Of a stretch of 64,000 bases of DNA, positions 53,109 through 62,492 are shown piece by piece. Source of the DNA: Pempheris klunzingeri (lineage: Eukaryota; Chordata; Actinopteri; Acropomatiformes; Pempheridae); the NCBI RefSeq assembly GCF_042242105.1, contig NC_092029.1, positions 10,595,885 through 10,659,884 of the forward strand, given 5' to 3'. Every line of letters starts with the position of its first letter. The stretch's first letter is position 1. A model generated the notes under the pieces. It had not been told where the DNA came from, ran no database searches, and saw only the letters and a program-made list of their open reading frames with translations. Made by a program: the position numbers and the translations under genes.

Positions 53109-54650
53109 TCACAAGGCCAGAAGTGTTGGAGAGTTGAGATTATCTTTCATTAACTCAGGCGCACCGAGGCTGCCTCTGAGGCTCTCAAAGCCCTCAGCCA
53201 AGGAATCAATCTCAGAGTAATTAAAGGAAAACACGGTGCGGTAATTGCTACAAGTGGGACTGGAAGACATGACTGGTGTGTTCAGAGACTCAAGGTCGTT
53301 CGCCACAGACTTGTACAGGGTTTCCCAGTCTGAGAGGCAGAAGGGGCCGCTCAGGTCTATGTCAGGGACGGATGCGGCCATCTCAGAAGTCGCCGGCGTC
53401 TCCAGGCTGGGCACCAAGTCATCCAGGTCATCTCCTCTCAAGTCCTCCAGAGCCTCCTCTTCTGCACTCGAGCACAGGAGGATGTTGGAGTTCCCCAAAA
53501 TGGCTGCAGCAGGGATGCAAGGGACAGTGTCCATGTCTTGGCCGACGGGGGCTTCTCCCATGGTTGTGTTGCCTTCTGGGGTCTTTCCATTGTCTAAGAT
53601 GGACAGCAGCTGTGGGGAGGCTGGGGGATCCTGCAGCATTGTGCTGACATCATCTCCATTATCAACCTCCTCCTCCTCATCATCATCACCGTCGTGGTCA
53701 TTTGCAGGGAGCTTGCAGGATGCTTTGTGGGAGGCTAAGACCTGCTCCAGCCTCTCCTTCTCCTTCAGGAGGTCGTCTATCTCCGCCTGGAGGGCGGACT
53801 TCTCGTCTTCGAGTTGGTCGGTTTCCTGAGGTGAGGAGGCACAAAGTCAGAATAAAGGCTTGGCATGAGGGAAGTATGAAAACACTGCTGCCCTGCGGTG
53901 CTCTGCAGCCATCCCTGCTGTGCTCCTGTTATCTTTAATGACCACTGACATGTCATACAGCACTCTATAGGAGCGAGCCTGCTGTCTGAATGTATGATTT
54001 CACAAAACAGCACGGGCTACTTACAGCTTGCAGGGTGTCTATCAGCTCCCTCCGCCTGTTACGACACTTTGCTGCAGCAATTTTGTTCCTCTCCCTCCTG
54101 ATCCTCCTCCTTTCCTCCTCCTCTTTGGAAGCCTAAAATCAATGAGAAATAGCCAATTTAAATGCGCATCCTGCTAAGTTTTGCCAGATCAGCAGTTGGC
54201 TCTTCAACACCATTTCATTTGCCAGAAAGAGAGAGCGAAAGAGAGAGAGATCTTCGGTGCAGGGTATGCTGAGAATACTGATCTGCTCGGTGCAGACTCC
54301 TTCAGTTCAGGCGTTAAAATGCTGCACCACTGGCACGGTCTAGCCAAGCACGTGAACGCGCACTTTTATGCAATTTCCCATCCCATTCATAAACAGTGCT
54401 GCGCTCCTTACTCCAAAAGTAATTCCTCGCTGCACCAATTAGACCCAATCCAGTCACCTTGTGCGCTGCTCCCTGCTCTCATTTATTTGCTCTACCCGTC
54501 GCGTTCATTTTACTTTGACTGTGAAAACACTTGCATCTTCTTTTACGTCCTGTTGAAAATATCGCGATAACTTAATTCTCATATTGACCTTTTATCAATG
54601 GAAATGAGTCGTGAGGGGAATAGGAAAGGATATTATTGAGGAACAATACG

Positions 54651-54684
<34 letters not shown>

Positions 54685-55633
54685 CTACCTGTAACGTTAT
54701 TTCTGAAACACATCTCATCCCGCCCTCCCCACCCTGTTTTTCCCCTGCATACCTTGTCTTTCAGCCCTTTCCTGTTGGAGGGCTTTGCCTTGGTTGCACC
54801 TGCCGAGGAAGACGCATGGGTCGCCCCGTGAGTTTTGGTCTTCCCGCGGCCGGACGACGGTGAGACAGATGTGATGACTGTCGGCTGCACCATCCACCTT
54901 AAATCCGGCGAGGATGAGATTGCAGTCACGGTCGGAACAAAGGAGTCTGCTGCAGCACTGATCTCAACAACCTGGGGAAAAAAAACCAAGACACATGCAT
55001 ATGCATGCAGTCAAACACTAAGTCAGCTCATAAGATGATCGAGGAACCACCATCGTGACCTCTAGATGTGCTTAAATGGTACATCAATCCTGTGGCTGAG
55101 GAATGTCGGAAAAAAAAGACAATCATTACCGTCTATGAATCCATAAAAATCAGCTACATGCTCTATCATTACATTATCAATCATTTTCTTCATCATCATC
55201 ACTCTAAAATGAAAGGTCACGACCAAGACACCAAAACACGTCTGTGCACTGTACATTCCAAACCATTTCCCTGAAATAAGAACACTAATGCGCTGCCTGT
55301 GCGGATGTCCTACAGATGCATGGAGCCTGTGTGTTTGCATAGAATCATTTCCTGCACGGGACAGTAATCAAGTCAAAGAAAAGCCTGTCTGTGAAAATGC
55401 ACTTCCATGTGAGTGATGAGCCTGTATATCAGCCTTTTGCAACCTATATCAACCTTATTTTCGTTTCTAGAGGATTATTTGTGGATGATCAGATCCGCTT
55501 CTACCTTGGCGCTGTCCACTGATGATGAAAGCGAGTCAGGAGGATGCTGGCTGCACCCAGGGGTGTCCCCGCCAGGCGATGCTGTGCTACAGCTGGACGA
55601 TGAGTCGAACTCAGTGCTGGAGTCTGGATGCAT
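53109..55633 (-). CDS. c-Fos-type AP-1 subunit, divergent paralogue
   Basis: Four exons with the invariant fos gene structure, 55633-55505, 54971-54753, 54132-54025 and 53825-53109, all phase 0, encode 390 residues. The N-terminus [20 protein letters not shown] is followed by [20 protein letters not shown], diagnostic of Fos. The basic region is [20 protein letters not shown] (about 124-143), with a leucine zipper [20 protein letters not shown] continuing to LEQVLASH. An acidic run, [18 protein letters not shown], follows the bZIP. The C-terminal part has [20 protein letters not shown] and ends NSPTLLAL. Similarity is to c-Fos rather than FosB, Fra-1 or Fra-2. Compared with the fos gene at 60319 it lacks the FxFP docking motif (FNYS here, 353-356) and the RKGSSS-type serine cluster. 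It is expected to pair with Jun on AP-1 sites. I leave the symbol open because teleost fos paralogue names cannot be assigned by eye. Confidence 0.93.
54651..54683. repeat. (TGAT)n microsatellite
   Basis: About eight GATT units lie in intron 2 of the minus-strand fos paralogue. Confidence 0.9.
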
Positions 55634-55770
55634 GTTCTCGTTTAAAAATCAGTGCATAAAAGGACAGAAGAGTCAATCTGTTCTAAGTAGAAAACTGACG
55701 CCTAAACGCCTTTCTATATTCCATTTGCCAGCTTCATAAATGGTAACTGTGCAGATAGTGGAGAGGCCCG

Positions 55771-55779
55771 CCTTTTATA
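55771..55779 (-). promoter_or_regulatory. TATA box of the minus-strand fos paralogue
   Basis: On the minus strand TATAAAAGG lies about 140 bases before the ATG, identical to the box of the other fos gene. Transcription is inferred to start near 55745. A CRE-like TACGTCAC (56027-56034) lies about 285 bases upstream. Confidence 0.75.
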
Positions 55780-56458
55780 GTGAGCTGGAATTTTATGAAT
55801 GAAATCTGTGTGGTGAGACCGAACCATTTCACCGAGGGAGAGGTAAGAGAGAAATGAGCGAGCAGAGGTTTTACAGTTCAACAATTAAATCCATCAAATG
55901 TCAAAACCGCAACATTATCAGCCTTTTTCATTTTAAATTGTTTTATTCGCTCAAATATCAAAGAATAGCGAGCATTTAATTGGTGACACCCCCGCCTGCG
56001 AGAGGTGCCCGTCGCCATGAATGAACTACGTCACTTCATGTATGCAGCATCTGCATCGTATACTTTATGTCCACGTATGTTCACGAGACGTGTCTTCATG
56101 GCAACACGTATGTTCCTGTGGGAGGGGGGCGATGGCAATTCAATATATAGCCATAAACAGTTTAAAACAAAGAGCTGGTGTTTCTACGTGACTAGATCAA
56201 TGCTGTCTACTCAATAAAAAGCGCAAATCATGTGGAAACAGCAGCCCAGACTTATCATTTGCACCAGCATCGCACAGCCGAGCATGATTTAATTAATGCA
56301 CGCAGCTTCCAGCACACCGGCTGATTATTTATGAGCTGCTAAATGAGGTGTCATCCATATATCACACAGCCTTTCACCTGTCTCTGCATATGAATAGGGC
56401 TCCAGCAACAGGATTGTCGCTCTAGCAAAGCAGCCAATCGCCGAATGGACCGGCCGAG

Positions 56459-56468
56459 CCTTATATGG
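56459..56468 (-). promoter_or_regulatory. Serum response element (CArG plus Ets) upstream of the minus-strand fos
   Basis: CCTTATATGG is a perfect CArG box. In the minus-strand reading it is preceded by CCGGAAACA, so an Ets/TCF core adjoins it as in the c-fos serum response element. It lies about 715 bases upstream of the inferred start site, farther than in the canonical fos promoter. Confidence 0.65.
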
Positions 56469-57247
56469 TGTTTCCGGTGAACAGGGGCGCGCCGTGGCGC
56501 ACGGAGAGGGGGGGAGAGAGCGCGCAGACGGACGCGTGGCTGTGTGTGGCCCACTCACTCACAGTCACAAAAGAAAGTGAAACATGCACTAAAAGGCTTG
56601 CCCGTCACGCATTGTACCTGATAACGGCGTCATTTGCTGCGCTTTGGATGACCGCAGAGGCGCTATTTTTTTTAAGGCCGTGAAGAGGAGGGCAAACTCC
56701 TGCACTTGACCCTCCTGTTTAGCGCAAGAGTGGGATGCACAAGGCTTTTTTTTTTATTGCAGGCGATTAATAATATTAAGCCTCTGCTTTTCTAAAATGA
56801 TTACTAATTGATTGAGTTGGTGGCTGGTTTTGTTCCTCCATTTTCACACATACTCATCATCTCTGTTGATGCAATTTACGGGCACCATTTATATAAGCGT
56901 GATTCCCGCACATACTAATTCAGCTCCTATAAGAAAAGGGATTGTATAGGCTGGATATGTGAGGCTATATTTAGGTGAAGTGAAAGGGATGGATGGTGAA
57001 TAGAAGGGGGGCTCTCCCCGCTAAGAGGGGCTGCGCACCCGGCTGCTTCCCGGCAGTCACAGCCCCCCCACACACCCCCCTGATTTACCGGCAGATCATT
57101 AGGTGGTCGGCTTGGGTCTATTCAGTCGCCGCCGGCTCAAGACCGGAGGGGTTCAAAGGTCGGACACAACTGCAGACAGCCCTCACAGCTCAAAGACTTG
57201 TTCTCATCAGAGCAAGTTGAGCGTGAATGTGCACTGACCGGCCGAGT

Positions 57248-57292
57248 CTATTTTTAGCGTCAGTGACATCAGCGTTCAAAGTTCATGCAAAT
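57248..57292. promoter_or_regulatory. MEF2 / CRE-like / octamer motif cluster
   Basis: CTATTTTTAG (57248-57257) is a perfect MEF2 consensus. TGACATCA follows at about 57264-57271, and a perfect octamer ATGCAAAT lies at 57285-57292. Three good sites within 45 bases between two immediate-early genes suggest an enhancer. Confidence 0.45.
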
Positions 57293-57801
57293 TAGGCAAA
57301 TACACCATTTAAGTGTGCTCCTGTGAATGGCGTCTCTGCTGCATTGAAATGTGTGTATATTGAATTGAAAATAAAAAGAAATACAAACAGATGAAATACA
57401 AGCATACGTGGGATACAGGTGTTAAACCTAAAGATAATAAATCAGGTTACATTGCGAAATATTTTACCCAAAATTGATGTGAAGATTATCTCATCAATTA
57501 ATTAACCCTCCTCTTTGTTGCTGCAAGCAAATTTGTATGATCATTTATTTTCCTTTACGATCACTATCACTCAGTGGCCCACATTGTTAACCCATCTTTT
57601 GTTATTTTGCTTATGACGCCTATTCATCCCTCTAAATAACTAAAAAGCATTGCTCCAAACAGATAGTCTGGGTCAGCACAGTTGATTTGGAGGCTCCTGC
57701 CAACCAGTCAAACAAAGTGCTCAAACAGTCCTCAAGGTAAGCGGCCTGTCTGGTGTCCTGTTTCATCCACAACACAATAAGAGCTCTCACTCCGCTGCTG
57801 T

Positions 57802-57959
57802 TTCCCGGAACCAGACTTGTCTCAAGTAGCAGCTTGTTGTCGCTCCGGATTCTGATTTACCGCCCTGAGTGATCCGTCTCCATAACACAAACGATCCTTG
57901 TTGCTATGCAAAACGACGACGTCACTGACGCGAAGGGGTGGAGTGTTGCTATGGCAGCC
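57802..57959. promoter_or_regulatory. STAT / CRE / RFX motif cluster
   Basis: TTCCCGGAA (57802-57810) fits the STAT consensus. GACGTCAC (57918-57925) is a CRE core. GTTGCTATGGCAGCC (57945-57959) matches an RFX X-box with one deviation in reverse orientation. The segment is CpG-richer than its flanks. Confidence 0.4.
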
Positions 57960-59832
57960 AGGAATGTTCAACAAAACACGAGCGCGGGAAACAAAGCCGT
58001 CTTTTTAACCCACATTGATGCACTTTGACACAATAACACCATTATTAACGATGTACACCTTTATGAATGACATGTTAACGCTTATAATACTTATTTTATT
58101 TTATCAATAGCCATGCCTGCAGCCTGTATGCTGCATAATAAAGAGGGGCATTCCTTAAAAGACCCCAGAGATGCAACATAAAAGTAGAAAACTTCAGTAT
58201 AAATGACTATTTTTTGCTTTATTTTCTGCCCATTTATAGTTTTTCTATAAAATGCTACTGGAAAATGTAGCTGACAGTACTAAAATTGGATTGGGGTCTT
58301 GTGCTATAGTTCTGTGGGAATGCTTTTTAGCCATCATTCAGGCATAGTTAATGGGGGGGTATAAAATGTATTGTAAAGCAATAGAGTAACTCAAACAATT
58401 ACTTGAAAAGAAAGGTCTAAATGTTGGCTCAATGTGAAACCTGCTTGTCGGTGATTCATGTAGCTTGTTATGTAAATCACAAAGGTAAAGGTATGAGGAT
58501 TCCCTCTACCACAGTCTAAGGGGAAGACCTTTATGATCAAGCTTTGACATCCCTGAGAAAAGCAAACTGCTGTCGTGGAAAAGTACACATAACAAACCAG
58601 TTATTAGCTTGCACTGCAACTAAACACACCTTTGCTTGGATTGCACACAAGCAGTACAAGATGTGCCTGAGGGTGTAATACCCATGTAACCGCACCTGCT
58701 ATGACAGGACTTTATGGTGTTAGTTTACATGATGGATTGCTTGCAAATTAGGCCAATTCCTGTTAAAATACATATTTTTGACATATTTTTTGACATTTTA
58801 AAATTATTTGTTATTTTATTTATTCTAGATTGCTGTCACATCAAACCATTTAAATAAAAATATTTACATACGTACATTAAAATATAAGAAATATAAAAGG
58901 GCTGAAAGTACATTTTTAAAGTGTAAACTATGGTTTATTTTAAAACGAAAAATGGGATTCAGGCATTCAAAAATAATATTTGAATGGCTGACATAATTGC
59001 TTCACCATAATATTATTCGCAGTGTGAGGTTTTCAATTTTATTGATCTGTGTTTTCAGAGTTTTTGAGCCTGCTTTGCAGACATTTAACACAGATTGCAT
59101 TTGAATCAGCTGTGAACTCTACTAGAATCTTAAAAAGTCAGAAATCCCAAAGTGTAATGCTGAAAGATTAGACTCAAATGTATGAAAATAGTCTTTTGAC
59201 TATCTGCAAAGCAAGTTTAAACATTACACTGCGAGCATCACAACCGTCAAGCAGTTATTTTCAACCTTCAAATCTTATTTTCCAATATTTGTTGTTTTAA
59301 AACCACTTTCAAAACTCAATTTTAATCATTAATTTCTTATTGTTCATGTTCTGATATGTGAGATTACTCTAGCATCATAGCCACACTGTATTTCATTCCT
59401 CATACTGCATGAGATGTCTGAAATAAACATATTTGTTGCTAAAAGAGCTAGAGTGTGTTTATGCCTCAGTGATAGCTCAGTAGAAGACAGCTATAAAATG
59501 CATTAAAGGCCATTTTAACAAGTAAAAAGAATAAGACAGCTGTAGTACAATAACATTTTGATTAACCATTTAAATTGTTAAAACACACCAGCAGTGTGTG
59601 TGTGTGTGTTTGTTTTGGTGCGTTTTGTCCAGAACGTTCAGAACAGACAAATCTGCATGAACAAATTTACCTTTGATGTAGTTTGCAGAGTGGGACGCAC
59701 TTTTAGCTGACCATGATCCCACTTCTTCAGTTTTCACAACAACCTTTGTGTTTGTTGTCTTGCATAACGTCATGTCGCTGTCGGCGAATCCAGCCTGTTG
59801 TGTTTCCCAGCAAGGTCCTCCCCTTTTTTACA

Positions 59833-59849
59833 GGATGCTCCATATATGG
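59833..59849 (+). promoter_or_regulatory. Serum response element of fos
   Basis: CAGGATGCTCCATATATGG combines the Ets/TCF core (CAGGATG) and a perfect CArG box (59840-59849), with nearly the wording of the mammalian c-fos element. It lies about 300 bases upstream of the inferred start, the distance known in mammals (about -310). Confidence 0.85.
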
Positions 59850-60084
59850 CAAATTACGTGTTGGGGATCCCGTTTCTGGAATATTCCATTTCTTGCGGGT
59901 GAGTTTAAAATAAAACTCCTAAATTATACTTTTCGCCGTAAAGCATCACAAAACAGCATTGCATATTCAACGTGTGTGTATTTAAACCGTGTATAAGCAG
60001 TAATTGGTGTTGTTGCCGCGTTGTTAGGTCGGTGTTTTGGTGTTTTTCTCCTCGAGGTGTCGGGTAAGGAGCTCTCCCCGCTAC

Positions 60085-60092
60085 CGACGTCA
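60085..60092 (+). promoter_or_regulatory. Proximal CRE of fos
   Basis: CGACGTCA is one base off the full CRE palindrome and lies about 30 bases before the TATA box. It corresponds to the mammalian c-fos CRE at about -60, the calcium/cAMP-responsive CREB site. Confidence 0.7.
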
Positions 60093-60114
60093 TTCGGCCG
60101 GTCCGGTCTCAGCC

Positions 60115-60123
60115 TATAAAAGG
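60115..60123 (+). promoter_or_regulatory. TATA box of fos
   Basis: TATAAAAGG lies about 200 bases before the ATG. Transcription is inferred to begin near 60145, giving a 5' UTR of about 175 bases. Confidence 0.85.
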
Positions 60124-60318
60124 ACTCCGAGCAGCCGAAGCTGACAGTCAAACATTGAGTAGCTGAGCAGTCACAGGAGGAAAAGGATCTTGAGTGAACA
60201 CTTTAGAGTCTCTCACAAACCTACCTGAAGGATTCCCTCATCTCAAGGATACACCCCCCCTCAGTAGAGTTTGTTTGGATCTTCCTACTTCTTGTTGCAC
60301 TTTTGTTTTTTGGGAACG

Positions 60319-61996
60319 ATGATGTTCACCGCTTTCAACACGGAGTGCGACTCTTCCTCCCGCTGCAGCACCGCTTCTCCGTCAGGAGACAACGTGGGAT
60401 ATTATGCATCACCAGCAGGATCTTATTCCAGCTTGGGATCTCCCCAGTCTCAGGTACGTCCGCTCAAATATTACTAAACTATCAGTAGGAAGGACTTAGT
60501 AATTAAACTATTCCTGCAAAGTAATACATAGGCTGACTGACAGGTAGTAATAGCCCATTGACCTGCTGCACTCAGTGCAAGGCAAGCTTCATTCATTCAG
60601 TGCTCAGTGAGTGTAGCATCAGTTTATATTGTATAGGTATTTTTAAACCATCCCAGCTTTTTATAAACATTTGCTAAATTCATAGACACCCTGCAGTGCT
60701 GTGCCCTCCTGAAAGTATACCAAATGTACTGATGGTCCTCTCTCTTCATTACCCACAGGACTTCACTGACCTGACAGCATCAAGTGCCTCCTTCATCCCC
60801 ACTGTCACGGCCATTTCGACAAGCCCGGATCTGCAGTGGATGGTCCAGCCTTTGATCTCGTCAGTGGCCCCTTCTCACAGAGCTCACTCCTACAGCTCCA
60901 GCCCCAGCCCTGCCTACTCCAGACCAGCCATGAGGTCCGCAGCATCCAAGGCTCACAACTCTCTCAAGAGGGGCAGAGCAGAGCAGGTAATTATTATTCG
61001 ACCATGCACTCAAAGTGTTGCATAACAGGCAGCAACTTCCATATTACAGTGTGGTAATCATCACAGAGCTGGAGGCTTAACCATTTCTTGTGTTATTTGC
61101 AGACAACACCAGAGGAGGAGGAGAAGAAGAAAATTCGCAGGGAGAGAAATAAGCAGGCAGCAGCAAAATGCCGCAACAGGAGGCGAGAGCTCACAGACAC
61201 TCTGCAAGCTGTAAGTATGCCAGAGATTTGCCATCAGTCATCTAAATGTATTTCTCGCCACAGCTAATAGCAGTGTTCTTTAGCAGCCAAGTTGATGACA
61301 CTTCCTGTTTTTCTCTCTCCCTCGCAGGAAACTGATGAGCTCGAGGATGAGAAGTCCAACCTGCTGAATGACATTGCCAATCTTATGAAGGAGAAAGAAA
61401 GGCTTGAGTTTATCCTGGCTGCCCACCAACCCATCTGCAAAATCCCCTCAGAGCTGGACATGGACTTCTGCGTGGCCTCCATTTCACCCACTTACCTCTC
61501 CACCAAGGTGTCCGCCGAGCCACAGACAACCACCCCAGAGGCGTCCGCTATCACTTCCAGCCAGCCAACCTTCACCTCAAGCTCCAACTCAATCTTCTCC
61601 AGCACCAGCTCCGTCCCCTCCACCACCACCATCTCCAGCAGCACGGTCAAGATGACAGACCTGGACGCCTCCGTCCTGGAGGAGTCCCTGGATCTGCTGG
61701 CAAAGACGGAGATGGAGACGGCGCGGTCAGTGCCGGAGGTCGACCTGTCCAACTCCCTTTACACAACTCAGGACTGGGAGCCCCTTCACACCTCGGCCAG
61801 TAACAATGACTTTGAGCCCCTGTGCACGCCCGTGGTGACCTGCACACCGGCCTGCACCACCTTCACGTCTTCTTTTGTGTTTAACTTCCCAGAGGCAGAG
61901 GCCCTCCCCAGCTGTGGCATTGCCCACAGGAGAGGAAGCAGCAGCAACGACCAGTCCTCTGATTCCCTCAGCTCTCCAACCCTGCTGGCCCTTTAA
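60319..61996 (+). CDS. fos: Proto-oncogene c-Fos, AP-1 subunit
   Basis: Four exons, 60319-60453, 60759-60986, 61103-61210 and 61328-61996, all phase 0, encode 379 residues (human FOS is 380). The N-terminus [20 protein letters not shown] and [20 protein letters not shown] are c-Fos signatures. The basic region [20 protein letters not shown] (about 130-149) precedes the leucine zipper ([20 protein letters not shown] onward). The C-terminal part has [40 protein letters not shown], the ERK-docking motif FNFP (342-345), the [16 protein letters not shown] cluster with ERK/RSK-type serines, and the end PTLLAL. The protein is nuclear and heterodimerises with Jun on TGA(C/G)TCA sites. The first of two adjacent ATGs is used. 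The SRE, CRE and TATA arrangement marks it as an immediate-early gene. In zebrafish nomenclature it is probably fosab. Confidence 0.97.
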
Positions 61997-62492
61997 AGAC
62001 TCTTAAAAAAAAACAATATATCCTATCAAGCACATTTTCTTGATGTATGAGATAGATGTGCAGATCACAGGGCTATGGAATGGACTCGAACCAATTATTT
62101 ATGTTTTTATTTGCCTTTATCTATACTTGCCTATTACACCAATGTAGCAAGTTAAAAAGCATGTTTTAACTAATGCCACCTAGTCGTTTTTATGAGTTCA
62201 TTTATGATTTTATGGTGCTAGATGACAAAACTCGTTGTAGTGTTGACATGTGTCAAGAGCAATAGCTATTATTGACCCAGTTTCCTTTCTGATTGATGAA
62301 ACGTGAGAGTAATTGTGAAACTTTTTGTGAAACTTAAAAAACTGACGTGCTTTGTCTTAACCATGGTCTGAGTGGTCTATCTTAGTATGAAGTTTTCTGT
62401 GAAAACATTAGTGGTTTTAATTTATGAAATTTCGATTTATTTTTTTACACAGATAGTAAAGATGAATGTTGTTTGTAAGATATGTAAATAAA
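61997..62492 (+). terminator. fos 3' UTR with AU-rich elements and poly(A) signal
   Basis: The 3' UTR contains several ATTTA-type pentamers in U-rich context, such as TTATTTATGTTTTTATTTG near 62095, as in the destabilising element of c-fos mRNA. AATAAA at 62487-62492 is a well-placed poly(A) signal, giving a UTR of about 510 bases. Confidence 0.7.

Larger units (their letters stand above)
55780..59839. other. Intergenic interval between the two fos genes
   Basis: No coding exon was recognised. The half nearer the minus-strand gene (55800-58000) is richer in GC and in signal-response motifs. These are a CArG/Ets site at 56459, MEF2, CRE-like and octamer sites at 57248-57292, and STAT, CRE and RFX sites at 57802-57959. 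The half nearer the plus-strand fos (58050-59700) is AT-rich with little visible structure. Confidence 0.5.

Noticed and set aside
53245-53829. 194-codon plus-strand frame opposite the fos paralogue
   Set aside because: It is the antisense shadow of the last fos exon, whose coding reading is unambiguous.
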